Shown here in pieces: positions 27,732 to 37,491 of a stretch of 57,552 nucleotides of DNA. The DNA is from an uncultured Fidelibacterota bacterium. GTDB lineage: Bacteria > Fidelibacterota > Marinisomatia > Marinisomatales > UBA1611. Made by a program: the position numbers and the translations under genes. The notes beneath the pieces are model-generated. The model was not told the origin of the DNA and did no database searches. It worked only from the letters and a program-made list of their open reading frames with translations. Each line of letters begins with the position of its first letter. Within the stretch, counting starts at the first letter, position 1. Location: positions 1-57,552 of the forward strand of contig CACEHW010000004.1 of the NCBI GenBank assembly GCA_902559415.1, written 5' to 3'.

Positions 27732-28196
27732 ATGATAGAACTAAATGATATAGCCCCTGATTTCACACTTAAGAATACTAATAAAGAGGACGTGTCTTTA
27801 TCTGACTATAATGAACGAGCTGTCGTTTTAGCATTTTACCCTGGCGCATTTACCGGCGTTTGTGATACTGAAATGTGCACCTTCCAAGATAACTTAAAGT
27901 CTTTCAATGATCTAGATGCAACAGTGCTTGGAATCAGCGTTGACTCACCTTGGGCCAATGGAGGTTTTGCAAATAAATATAACCTTGAATTTGATTTACT
28001 ATCAGATATTGATAGATCTGTTATTAAATCCTATGATGTTGTTTTTGAAGGCCTCGGTGGTATTGATGGATATACATGTGCAAACAGAGCTGTATTTATC
28101 GTAAAAGATGGAACTGTAAAGTACAAGTGGATCGCTCCAAGTCCTGGTGAAGAGCCAAACTATGAAGAGATTCAAAATAAATTAAAAGAGATCTAA
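27732..28196 (+). CDS. Peroxiredoxin (AhpC/TSA family, AhpE/Bcp-like)
   Basis: APDFTLKNTNKEDVSLSDYNERAVVLAFYPGAFTGVCDTEMCTFQDNL (PxxxT/SxxC active site). Confidence 0.93.
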   Translation: MIELNDIAPDFTLKNTNKEDVSLSDYNERAVVLAFYPGAFTGVCDTEMCTFQDNLKSFNDLDATVLGISVDSPWANGGFANKYNLEFDLLSDIDRSVIKSYDVVFEGLGGIDGYTCANRAVFIVKDGTVKYKWIAPSPGEEPNYEEIQNKLKEI

Positions 28197-28233
28197 AACA
28201 TTTAATTCAGACTTTTAATTTATTGTTATCATT

Positions 28234-28265
28234 ATAGAAAAGGCTCCAAGTGGAGCCTTTTCTAT
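28234..28265. terminator. Bidirectional intrinsic terminator between convergent peroxiredoxin and EamA genes
   Basis: ATAGAAAAGGCTCCA-AG-TGGAGCCTTTTCTAT perfect inverted repeat with A/T tracts on both sides; overlaps the EamA stop codon (28262-28264). Confidence 0.85.
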
Positions 28266-29081
28266 TTCTTTAAAATTGCTCTAAATATTACTCCACCAAG
28301 CACAAGCGCCCCACCAAATACAGACCATGCTCCTAGAGTTTCACCTAAAACTATAAAAACTAGTATGGGATTTAAAATTGGTTCAATTATAGGAAATATA
28401 ATTGCATCCAGTGCTGTAACATGTTTAATCGCTGTAGTGTAAAGAATATATGGTATACCTAATTGCAGTACTCCTAATAGCAAGATAAGAATTATAGAAT
28501 TCAAATCAAATTCTGTGCCTCCTACAATCACAGGCAGCCCAATAACTAGAGTTAATATATTTCCTAGGAGTATTGAATCTGAAGGAGAATCATCTTTTTG
28601 TTTTCGCAATAATAAAGTAAGCCCTGCGAAAGACATTCCAGATAATATTGCCAGCACATTACCTAAATATCCATCAAAGCTGAGATCATCAAAAAAGAAG
28701 AGAGCAAGACCCAGCAATAATATCATAATAGTTGCCCAATCTACAAAAGTAGATTTTTCTCCAAGAAACATGTATCCAAATAACGCAACATAAACAGGCG
28801 CTGTGTACTGCAATAATATTGCATTCCCTGCGGTAGTAAGTTTATTCGCCATTACAAAAAGAGTTACAACAAGCGTGTAAAAACAAGCGGCAATTATTTT
28901 ATCTTTTGTAATTGTTATTTTATCATTTCTTGAATAAATGTATATAACAATAGCTGCAATCCCCCCCCCTCATTCCAGATATAGCAAGTGGAGGCCATGG
29001 AATACTTTTTATAAGCAAACCACCCAAAGACCACATTGCTCCTGCAAATAGTAATAGTATTATTGCATTTTCTCTTTTCAA
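28262..29081 (-). pseudogene. EamA/DMT-family transporter with a +1 frameshift at a C9 (G9 coding) homopolymer
   Basis: ORF track gives only 28262..28852. Upstream reads (TTG start 29081) KRENAIILLLFAGAMWSLGGLLIKSIPWPPLAISGMRGG | frameshift | IAAIVIYIYSRNDKITITKDKIIAACFYTLVVTLFVMANKLTTAG...; deleting one C from 28961-28969 restores one frame. Confidence 0.85.
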
Positions 29082-29100
29082 ATTTTAGAATCTCCAGAAT

Positions 29101-29134
29101 ATTAAAAAGCCCCAGAAACCTGGGGCTTTTTAAT
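29101..29134 (-). terminator. Intrinsic terminator downstream of the PuuD-like gene
   Basis: ATTAAAAAGCCCCAG-AAAC-CTGGGGCTTTTTAAT, perfect 15-bp stem with 4-nt loop and T-tract. Confidence 0.88.
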
Positions 29135-29160
29135 ATTAGAAAAATGGTTTATTATAAGTC

Positions 29161-29958
29161 TTAAAAACCTTTTATAGTACCAGATTTTTTGTAAAGTTGA
29201 AAAACAATGTGCCAACCCACAATAACCATTACCATTGGTAAAAGCCATGAAAACTCTGCTGGTATGCCTAGGGCAGTAGGTGCAGTAACATGATGTTGAT
29301 TATGCATGGTCCAAACTAGAGGCACTGACATATATGTATTATGTTTAGATCTCAATCCCGCTAAAGCTAAAAGGCTAGCGTCAGGTGCTTCACCATTTTT
29401 TATTGCGGTTATAATTTTTTGCTGGGCAGGCCAAATACGAAACCATACGTTAAACGCCATAATCGTTCCAAACATAGCTCCTAAATGAATATTAACTGCT
29501 CTATATTCAAAACCACCCAATGTTTGCATTGCATAAACATAAGCAGTAATAAGAAGAAAACTCACTACTGTAACTGCTCTTACATTTGATGCCAAAGGAC
29601 TCTTATACAAAGCATCGTAAGCAAATACAGCTACAAATGTAAATAATAAAAGAAAATGAATAGCCATATTCGCTGGCTCACCAGTTACATCATTTGAGGT
29701 AAAATCTGTTGGCATCATGCCTCCAGCCCAATAAATCACGTAGAGCAATACAATTCCTGTACCCCATGTCCAAGCCGCACCCATTCGAAACCAATACAAA
29801 GTTCTTGGCATTAATTCCGGGACAACTTTCTTTTTCGTATCAGCATCCATTGTTGGAGCAAAAGCTGTGTTAACAAAATTAAAAAAATACAGTAGTCCTA
29901 TCCACATTATCCCCGCGACTACGTGTAACCATTTAAAAATAGGATGAATTAGTTCCAT
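29161..29958 (-). CDS. Urate hydroxylase PuuD-like integral membrane protein (no cytochrome c domain)
   Basis: IHPIFKWLHVVAGIMWIGLLYFFNFVNTAFAPTMDADTKKKVVPELMPRTLYWFRMGAAWTWGTGIVLLYVIYWAGG resembles the PuuD N-terminal membrane domain; no CxxCH in the ORF. Confidence 0.75.
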   Translation of the reverse strand: MELIHPIFKWLHVVAGIMWIGLLYFFNFVNTAFAPTMDADTKKKVVPELMPRTLYWFRMGAAWTWGTGIVLLYVIYWAGGMMPTDFTSNDVTGEPANMAIHFLLLFTFVAVFAYDALYKSPLASNVRAVTVVSFLLITAYVYAMQTLGGFEYRAVNIHLGAMFGTIMAFNVWFRIWPAQQKIITAIKNGEAPDASLLALAGLRSKHNTYMSVPLVWTMHNQHHVTAPTALGIPAEFSWLLPMVMVIVGWHIVFQLYKKSGTIKGF

Positions 29959-30044
29959 GTTTCTCCTCTATTGGTTTATCTAATCAATTTATTTATAATT
30001 TAAATTAATATTAAAATTTAAATTCAATTTTATTGCCTGCAAAG

Positions 30045-31277
30045 CTATCCTTCTCTTAAAGCGTAAGCAGTACTTACTCTATCAATTGCAACCATGAAAG
30101 ATGCAATGCGCATTGGAACTTTTTTATTTTCCTTTACCGCATAAACTTCATTAAACGCATTAACCATCTTTTGCTCGAGCTTTTCATTTATCTCTGACTC
30201 TGGCCATTTAAACTGTTGCAAGTTTTGTACCCATTCAAAATAAGATACGGTAACACCTCCTGCATTTGTTAAAATATCAGGAATAATGGCTATTTTCTTT
30301 TTCCATAATTTATCAGCTGCCTCTCCAGTGACAGGACCATTTGCTGCTTCAATAATAATTTTACAATTTAAAGAGTCTACATTTTGTTCATTAATTGCGC
30401 TACCTAATGCAGCAGGAATTAAAAAGTCACATTCTAATGCTAGAAGCTCTTCATTTGTAATCTTTTTACCTTGCTGGTAACCATCAATGGTTCTATGCTC
30501 ATAGTTATAATCAAATAGCTCATCAACATCAAAACCTTCGGGTTCATAAAGACCACCGCTGATGTCACTCACACCAATAATTTTGCAACCATACTCATGT
30601 AAAAATTTTGCTGCATAAGAACCAACATTTCCAAAACCTTGCACTACGACCTTGGCTCCTTTGAGTTCAATATTCCATTTTTCAGCAGCTTCACGAGTAA
30701 TTATCGCAGTACCTCTTCCAGTAGCAGCTTCTCTACCTTCTGATCCACCTAATTCAAGCGGTTTTCCAGTAACAATTCCAGGTGTGTACCCATGTGTTTG
30801 ACTGTATTCATCCATGAACCAACTCATAACCTGGGCATTTGTATTTACATCTGGAGCTGGGATGTCAATATTAACTCCAATGATTGGATCAATTGCTCGG
30901 AAAAACTTTCTAGAGATTCTTTCAAGTTCTGTTTTACTATAATCGCTTGGGTTAATGCCGATTCCGCCTTTTCCGCCACCGTATGGAATGTCAATCAAAG
31001 CAGTTTTCCAGGTCATTAGCGTTGCTAGTGATCTTACTTCTTCAATGTCAACATGATGGTGATACCTAATACCACCTTTAAATGGTCCTCTGGTATTATT
31101 ATGCTGCACTCTAAATCCGACAACACTATCTATTTCACCATTATCTTTTCTAAAAGGGATTTCTACTTTTAGCTCTCTATCTGGCATTTCTAATGCCCTC
31201 GCGATATTGGACTTAAGACCTAAATTTTCTACAGCACTTTTGTAAGCTGCTCCAGTTGGATCTGAACTTGATGACAT
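30045..31277 (-). CDS. Glu/Leu/Phe/Val dehydrogenase (glutamate dehydrogenase)
   Basis: GFRVQHNNTRGPFKGGIRYHHHVDIEEVRSLATLMTWKTALIDIPYGGGKGGI; PAPDVNTNAQVMSWFMDEY; VVQGFGNVGSYAAKFL. Confidence 0.95.
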   Translation of the reverse strand: MSSSSDPTGAAYKSAVENLGLKSNIARALEMPDRELKVEIPFRKDNGEIDSVVGFRVQHNNTRGPFKGGIRYHHHVDIEEVRSLATLMTWKTALIDIPYGGGKGGIGINPSDYSKTELERISRKFFRAIDPIIGVNIDIPAPDVNTNAQVMSWFMDEYSQTHGYTPGIVTGKPLELGGSEGREAATGRGTAIITREAAEKWNIELKGAKVVVQGFGNVGSYAAKFLHEYGCKIIGVSDISGGLYEPEGFDVDELFDYNYEHRTIDGYQQGKKITNEELLALECDFLIPAALGSAINEQNVDSLNCKIIIEAANGPVTGEAADKLWKKKIAIIPDILTNAGGVTVSYFEWVQNLQQFKWPESEINEKLEQKMVNAFNEVYAVKENKKVPMRIASFMVAIDRVSTAYALREG

Positions 31278-31342
31278 ATTTTTATTCCTTATTTATTTTT
31301 AAACTTAATTATATAAATATTATGAAACTCATCTTTTGATAA

Positions 31343-32227
31343 TTATTTAACTATTAAAATGGGAACATCAGACTCATTCATAACTGACAACGGCACGCTT
31401 CCTTTAAAATACCTTTTTATTGGACTCATATTTGATGCTTTCATAACAATTATCTTATTCTTGTCAGCTTTTTTAATAATTTGATCTACGACTTCTCCCT
31501 CTTTTTCTTCATTTGTAAATTGAACGCCAGACCTTCGAATTAATTTTATTACCTTTTTTATAATATAGGATCTTTCCTGATTTAAACTTTTTTTGTTAAT
31601 TACTGTAAATATATCAATCCCAACATCAAGCGCCATAGCTACTCTAATTGCGTACTTCGCTACCTTCATCATTCCATTAGCATCGTTCAATGGCAATAAA
31701 ATTTTATCAAATTTTTGATTATCATAATTATTAACGATTAATACAGAGCTATTTATATATTGTAAAAGATCGTGAGACATGTTTCTCTTTCTACTCTTAC
31801 CTAATATAGTAACATCATATTTACCATACTGCACCTCATCTCTAAGCTCAGAAATAATGTCTCCATTTCGCAAAATCAAATTAACGTCCTCGCAAACTGT
31901 CCCAGACAAATATACCATTTTTCTATCTTCACCATCTTCAATTAATCTATTTTTTGGGAAACCTGTTTCTAACTGTGTTACATCAATTAAATTATTTTCA
32001 GAGAGATAATTAAATGCCCATTCAAGAACATCCACCCCAGGTGGATCAAAATCCCATGACTCCATTTGATCTTGCGCTAATTCTACAAGCTGTGAACTAA
32101 ACTCACTTATCTTTTCTCCGACATCTATGATAGTCGTTTTTGCATTAAATGCTTGCGCGACTTTCATTCCAAGGTTCAACGTAGGTTTTGAAAATTCCTT
32201 ACTACCTATTGCAATTAATATTTTCAT
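31343..32227 (-). CDS. Universal stress protein (two UspA-like domains)
   Basis: MKILIAIGSKEFSKPTLNLGMKVAQAFNAKTTIIDV and KILLPLNDANGMMKVAKYAIRVAMALDVGIDIFTVI; C-terminal YFKGSVPLSVMNESDVPILIVK. Confidence 0.82.
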   Translation of the reverse strand: MKILIAIGSKEFSKPTLNLGMKVAQAFNAKTTIIDVGEKISEFSSQLVELAQDQMESWDFDPPGVDVLEWAFNYLSENNLIDVTQLETGFPKNRLIEDGEDRKMVYLSGTVCEDVNLILRNGDIISELRDEVQYGKYDVTILGKSRKRNMSHDLLQYINSSVLIVNNYDNQKFDKILLPLNDANGMMKVAKYAIRVAMALDVGIDIFTVINKKSLNQERSYIIKKVIKLIRRSGVQFTNEEKEGEVVDQIIKKADKNKIIVMKASNMSPIKRYFKGSVPLSVMNESDVPILIVK

Positions 32228-32245
32228 AAATAAACCCTATTCAAA

Positions 32246-33658
32246 TCATTTAATTAGTGGCCAAAAAATATTTACGTACATTATCAATAAAACTATTGAT
32301 ACCAGTCCAACTCTAAACCCAATTCTAATAAAATCTTTTGCTTTAACCATGCCACTTGAATAAACAATTGTACAAGCAGGTGCAGCAACAGCAGTAAAAT
32401 AACTAAAGGATGATGCCATAGCAGTTAACAAACCAATGTCTAACATATTAGGAACTAGATTCAATGTAATAGGACCAAGTACAGCTACTGTCGCTGAGCT
32501 TGATAATACATTTGACATACCGGTTGTCATTAAAACGACCACGACTTCACTAAAAAAAGGAACGGATTCAATTAATGCTCCAAAAAAATATAAAATCTGA
32601 TCAGCTAGCCACATTGCAGCACCAGTTGATCTAATGCTCGTTCCTAATGAAATTGTAGCACCAAAAAGAATGATCACACCCCAATGTGTATTCCTGTTTA
32701 GATCACTCCATTTTACAAAGCCGCCAAGTAAATAAAGGAAAACACCTGTTAAAGCAATTGTTCCTAATCCAAATTTTTCGCTAAAAAATATCCAACCTAA
32801 AAAAATGAGAAAAAAGATAAAAACAGTTAATGTATTTCTACCAGTTATGCTCCTTGATCGGGCAACTTTTATTACTAGCTTTCTAATGCTACTATCAAGA
32901 ATTTTATACTCAGGTTTGAAGGTTTTAATAATTACCCAATTCACTATGGGTATTTGTAAAAAAATAAATGGATAGGTCTTTATCATCCATTCAAAGTATG
33001 ATATTGAGATATCTGATTGATTAAGGTAATTAATCATTATAACGTTCCTACCTCCCCCAGAAGGAGTACCAACCGAACCAATCAAACAACCATACGCTAT
33101 GGAAAATAGAATTGCAGCGGATAAGTTTTTTACTTTTGATATATCGCTAGAAGTAAAGCGAATGAGGGTCATCCCAATTGGCAACATTATTGCAGCAACA
33201 GTATGCTCACCAATGAACGAAGCTAGGATAGCCGAGATAGACAAAAAGCCTAATGCTATCCCTGAAGTTTTATTTCCTGTAATTTTTAAAATACCTAATG
33301 CAATACGTGAATCCCAACCTTGCCTTATAATTACCACAGCAAGCATAAGAGAACCCATAATAAAAAAAACAGCATCGCTCATAAATGATTTTGCAATACC
33401 ATCAACATTATCTACCCCTCCATAAATTTGTGAAATAAGTATGAAAATTGCGATCGCAGGTAAAGGGATAGGTTCTTTTATGATAAGTATAAGAGATACA
33501 AAAAGAATTACTATCGATGTTTTTCCCTCAACGCTTAAACCATTAGGCGTAGGTAAGAGAGTTAAAATAAAACCAATAAAAATAGCATAAATAAACCATT
33601 TTTTCTGTGTAGCCCAGAAAAGAAAATTACTTAATGAAATATTTGAAAAGCCTAACAA
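32246..33658 (-). CDS. SLC13/DASS-family divalent anion:sodium symporter-type permease
   Basis: Multi-span protein; SIAYGCLIGSVGTPSGGGRNVIMINYL; HWGVIILFGATISLGTSIRSTGAA...MSNVLSSSATVAVLGPI, typical of DASS/CitT. Confidence 0.88.
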   Translation of the reverse strand: MLGFSNISLSNFLFWATQKKWFIYAIFIGFILTLLPTPNGLSVEGKTSIVILFVSLILIIKEPIPLPAIAIFILISQIYGGVDNVDGIAKSFMSDAVFFIMGSLMLAVVIIRQGWDSRIALGILKITGNKTSGIALGFLSISAILASFIGEHTVAAIMLPIGMTLIRFTSSDISKVKNLSAAILFSIAYGCLIGSVGTPSGGGRNVIMINYLNQSDISISYFEWMIKTYPFIFLQIPIVNWVIIKTFKPEYKILDSSIRKLVIKVARSRSITGRNTLTVFIFFLIFLGWIFFSEKFGLGTIALTGVFLYLLGGFVKWSDLNRNTHWGVIILFGATISLGTSIRSTGAAMWLADQILYFFGALIESVPFFSEVVVVLMTTGMSNVLSSSATVAVLGPITLNLVPNMLDIGLLTAMASSFSYFTAVAAPACTIVYSSGMVKAKDFIRIGFRVGLVSIVLLIMYVNIFWPLIK

Positions 33659-33811
33659 AGGCGGTCTACTAATTTTTTAAGATAATGTATTTTAATATAT
33701 ATAATAATTTTTAATTCTTTTTATGTATAATTTGTAAAAAAATATTTTAAGGTTTTTACACATATCAAATATATTTGAGCTGATTATTACTTAACAATAA
33801 ATAATACTTAA

Positions 33812-34396
33812 ATGACTAAGATTCCATTATTCCCATTAAATATGGTAGTTCTTCCTTTTGAAAAGGTACCCTTACACATATTTGAACCTCGTTATAAAAA
33901 AATGATTTCCGAATCTATTGAAAACAATAGTCCCTTCGGAATAGTGCTGAATAACAATGGCTCTGTTGATAGCGTAGGCTGCACATTAAATGTTACAAAG
34001 GTAATTAAACATTATGAAAGCGGTGAGTATGATCTGATTGCCACTGGCAAAAAATGTTTTCAAATAATAGATAAGTCTAAAGAGGGTAATCTTTGGATAG
34101 GTAATATTGAATACATGGAAGGCCCAATTATTGAAGAAGGAAATCTCCTAAAATCCGTTCAAAATAAGTACCTTGAGTTGGTAATAAAGCTTGGAAAAGA
34201 AAAAGATTTTGAACAATATATCGATAAAGAAATATCATTTCAATTCCTAGTAGGCATATCACTACCAACTGATATAAAAAGGAATATTTTACTTCTTGAG
34301 AATGAGAATAAGAGGCTGTACTACATTAATGACTTATTTAAAAAAGTATTGTCTCAAAAGATAGAAACCAATGAAAGAGACTTACCAGAAGCATAA
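33812..34396 (+). CDS. LON peptidase substrate-binding domain protein
   Basis: TKIPLFPLNMVVLPFEKVPLHIFEPRYKKMISESIENNSPFGIVL; no Lon AAA+/protease domain. Confidence 0.9.
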   Translation: MTKIPLFPLNMVVLPFEKVPLHIFEPRYKKMISESIENNSPFGIVLNNNGSVDSVGCTLNVTKVIKHYESGEYDLIATGKKCFQIIDKSKEGNLWIGNIEYMEGPIIEEGNLLKSVQNKYLELVIKLGKEKDFEQYIDKEISFQFLVGISLPTDIKRNILLLENENKRLYYINDLFKKVLSQKIETNERDLPEA

Positions 34397-34837
34397 TTAA
34401 TTTTCGTCGAGTTTTTCGATTCTTCTTTTATGTCTTCCTGATTCAAAATCCGTAGATAGCCACAACTCAATAATTTTATACATCTCTTGGTCTGACATAA
34501 ACCTAGCACCTAAGGATAAAATATTGGCATCATTATGTTGCCTAGAAAGTTTAATGATTTCATCTGGACCATTGTAAAATACGGCTGCTCTAACACCTTT
34601 AACTCTATTCGCCGCCATGGCCTCACCTTGCCCTGAACCTCCTAGTATAATACCCTTACTGTTTGGATCATTCGAGACTGCCTCGGCGCAAGGAAATATA
34701 AAATCGGGGTAATCATCAAGTGCATCATATTCATAAGCACCATGGTCGATGACCTCATAATCTAATTTAGATAAATACGATTTAACTTTTTCTTTAAGCT
34801 CTAAACCTGCATGGTCTGTAGCAATATGAATTATCAT
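34397..34837 (-). CDS. rpiB: Ribose-5-phosphate isomerase B
   Basis: IHIATDHAGLELKEKVKSYLSKLDYEVIDHGAYEYDALDDYPDF...GIILGGSGQGEAMAANRVKGVRAAVFY...RQHNDANILSLGARFM. Confidence 0.94.
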   Translation of the reverse strand: MIIHIATDHAGLELKEKVKSYLSKLDYEVIDHGAYEYDALDDYPDFIFPCAEAVSNDPNSKGIILGGSGQGEAMAANRVKGVRAAVFYNGPDEIIKLSRQHNDANILSLGARFMSDQEMYKIIELWLSTDFESGRHKRRIEKLDEN

Positions 34838-36861
34838 AATAATCGTCCTAGAGACTCATGGATTTTTCTTATCACATTATCCGCAGTAAATCCAAACTCT
34901 TCAGCTAGGTCTGATGCTGGCGCAGAACTACCAAAATGGTCAATTCCAATAGAAAGGCCGTATCTACCTATGTATTTCTCCCAGCCGTGCGTTATGCCAG
35001 CTTCAATAGATACTTTTAAATTTCCCCTAGCAGGGATCAATTCATTTTTATATTTATCAGATTGTAAATCAAATAATTCCCAACAAGGCATACTCACAAC
35101 TCGAATTTTTTTATCATCTAACTTCTTAGCAACCTCTAAAGCTAGGCTAACCTCAGAGCCAGTAGCCAAAATAACAATCTCAGGGTTCCCATCACAATCC
35201 ATTACAGAATAAGCACCTTTTGCAACATTAGAGTCGACCTGTTTCTGGGTTTCTTCTAATACGGGCACACCTTGCCTAGTTAAAAGTAAAGCTGAAGGCA
35301 CGTTTTTATTTTTTAGCGCTAATTTCATACAAGATGCAGTTTCTTTTGCGTCTGCAGGCCTATAAACAGAAAAGTTTGGTATGGCCCTAAGGCTCATAGC
35401 ATGTTCGATGGGCTGATGTGTAGGCCCATCCTCGCCAACATAAAATGAGTCGTGGGTAAATTCATGAATGACCCTCACCTTTTGAATAGCTGCTAACCTG
35501 AGAGCAGGTCTTTCATAATCAGCAAACACTAAAAATGTTCCACCGAATGGAATAACTCCTCCATGTAAAGCCATCCCATTCATCATGGCGGCCATTGGGA
35601 ACTCTCTAACTCCAAAAGGGATATTCCTACCAGCTTTATTAGATTTTGTAAAATCACCAAATTTTTTCGCAAAATTTCCTGTGTAATTAGAAGGTTCTAA
35701 ATCTGCAGACCCGCCGACAAGCTGCGGCATAGAATCAGCAATAGAGTCTAAGACAGCTCCAAATGCTTTTCTTGTTGCAAACATATCTCCAGCATTAAAA
35801 TCAGGATCTTTAAATTCTGAAGTGATTTTACCAGAGATTGTATTTGCAATAATATTTTTTAAGCTTGAATTTTTTTCAGCTTTGTCATATTTCTCAGACC
35901 ACTTGCCTGCCTCAATAGATAAATCATCAAATCTCATCCGAAAATGATCAATAACCTCTATGGGTACATAAAACTTTTTATTTGGCAGGCCTAATTTTTC
36001 TTTTGTTAAATCAATTTCATCTTGCGGGAGAGGTGCTCCGTGAGTGTTATGGTCTTTCTCCATATTAGCAGAACCCTTAGCCATAACAGTTCTCCCAATT
36101 ATAATACTTGGTTTATCCATGACCTTAGCTGTTTCAATTGCAAAGTGCATAGCGCTATGATCATGCCCATCTATCGTTTGTACATTCCAACCTAATCCAT
36201 CAAATAAGGTGGCATAGTTTACAGAATCTGATCGTGAAACCTTTCCAGATATTTGAGCATCATTTGCATCATAATACACAACAAGTTTTTTTAATCCGAG
36301 GTGTCCCGCGATTGCTGCTGCTCCCAATGCAACTGGCTCTTGAAGGTCTCCATCCGTTGCAAGTACATAGGTATAGTGGTCAACTAATTTAGTACCCTCC
36401 TCATCTAATTTTGTTATTTCAGAGAGGTACGCTTCTGCAAAGGCCATCCCTACACCCATTGCAAAACCTTGCCCAAGCGGGCCAGTCGTACATTCTACAC
36501 CTTTGATTTCTGCTTCAGGATGTCCAGGAGTTTGACTACCTAGTTGCCTAAACTTTTTTATATCAGATAATTTCATCCAGCCTAGCATATGCAAAATACC
36601 ATACTGAAGCATTGACATATGGCCACCAGATAAAATAAACCTATCTCTATCAAACCAAGAAGGGTCTTTTGGATTAAACTTTAGATAGTCCTTAAATAAT
36701 AGATAAATAAAATCAGCAGAACTCATAGCACCACCTGGGTGCCCACTGTTAGCTTTTCTAACACCATCCATTATTAAACCTTTTAAAACAGAAATACTAA
36801 ATTGGTCTTTATCAGTTATCGACCAATATTCAAAAGAGTCAAGATCTTTATAAGTGTGCAT
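34834..36861 (-). CDS. tkt: Transketolase
   Basis: GLIMDGVRKANSGHPGGAMSSADFIYLLF; TTGPLGQGFAMGVGMAFAE; FTHDSFYVGEDGPTHQPIEHAMSLRAIPNFSVYRPADA. Confidence 0.96.
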   Translation of the reverse strand: MHTYKDLDSFEYWSITDKDQFSISVLKGLIMDGVRKANSGHPGGAMSSADFIYLLFKDYLKFNPKDPSWFDRDRFILSGGHMSMLQYGILHMLGWMKLSDIKKFRQLGSQTPGHPEAEIKGVECTTGPLGQGFAMGVGMAFAEAYLSEITKLDEEGTKLVDHYTYVLATDGDLQEPVALGAAAIAGHLGLKKLVVYYDANDAQISGKVSRSDSVNYATLFDGLGWNVQTIDGHDHSAMHFAIETAKVMDKPSIIIGRTVMAKGSANMEKDHNTHGAPLPQDEIDLTKEKLGLPNKKFYVPIEVIDHFRMRFDDLSIEAGKWSEKYDKAEKNSSLKNIIANTISGKITSEFKDPDFNAGDMFATRKAFGAVLDSIADSMPQLVGGSADLEPSNYTGNFAKKFGDFTKSNKAGRNIPFGVREFPMAAMMNGMALHGGVIPFGGTFLVFADYERPALRLAAIQKVRVIHEFTHDSFYVGEDGPTHQPIEHAMSLRAIPNFSVYRPADAKETASCMKLALKNKNVPSALLLTRQGVPVLEETQKQVDSNVAKGAYSVMDCDGNPEIVILATGSEVSLALEVAKKLDDKKIRVVSMPCWELFDLQSDKYKNELIPARGNLKVSIEAGITHGWEKYIGRYGLSIGIDHFGSSAPASDLAEEFGFTADNVIRKIHESLGRLL

Positions 36862-36888
36862 TTGAAGTTGAAATTTATTTATTTTGCG

Positions 36889-37473
36889 TTATTCTGAGGG
36901 CTCATCGTAAAGATTATCTAAATCAATATCAATGTCTTTTTTCTTATTTTCGTCAACTTTAAACATTTCTTCTTGAGGTAAACCTAGAGTATTAGCGATG
37001 AACATATCTGGTAAAGATTGAATACGAATGTTATAGTTATTCACACTCTCATTATATAGCTCGCGTCTGTCAGCAATTTCATTTTCTAAACCACTAATTC
37101 TTTCCTGCAGTTTAAGAAAATTATCATTTGAGCCTAATTCAGGGTAGGCCTCAGATAAAGCAAAAACCGATTTTAAAGCTTCAGACATTTGGTTATCAGC
37201 ATCTGCTTTTTCTGAAACACTGTTAGCACCTAAATAAAAGGTCCTTGCGGCCAATATATTATCAAACATTTTTTTCTCATGTTTTACAAATGATTTTAAA
37301 ACTTTTATTAACTTTGGAATTTCATCTGACCGTTGCATCAGAAGAACATCTATATTGGCCCACGATTTTTTTATGTTTTCCTTAACCTGAATAAGACCAT
37401 TGTAAACAGTAAAAAACCAAGATATAATACCTATTATTATTAGAACAATAACAAAAATAACTACAATATTCAT
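36889..37473 (-). CDS. LemA family protein
   Basis: N-terminal TM helix, then YNGLIQVKENIKKSWANIDVLLMQRSDEIPKLIKVLKSFVKHEKKMFDNILAAR...NDNFLKLQERISGLENEIADRRELYNESVNNYNIRIQSLPDMFIA. Confidence 0.92.
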   Translation of the reverse strand: MNIVVIFVIVLIIIGIISWFFTVYNGLIQVKENIKKSWANIDVLLMQRSDEIPKLIKVLKSFVKHEKKMFDNILAARTFYLGANSVSEKADADNQMSEALKSVFALSEAYPELGSNDNFLKLQERISGLENEIADRRELYNESVNNYNIRIQSLPDMFIANTLGLPQEEMFKVDENKKKDIDIDLDNLYDEPSE

Positions 37474-37491
37474 AAACGGTGTAATTCCTTA

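Noticed and set aside
30286-31019. Plus-strand ORFs antisense to glutamate dehydrogenase (30286-30480, 30792-31019)
   Set aside because: Opposite a highly conserved enzyme; no start context or domain support.
33768-33779. CAAATATATTTG palindrome upstream of the LON-domain gene
   Set aside because: Short AT-only core in an AT-rich intergenic region; expected by chance.
34811-35212. 133-aa plus-strand ORF antisense to tkt
   Set aside because: Tkt reading frame is unequivocal; antisense translation shows no family signature.
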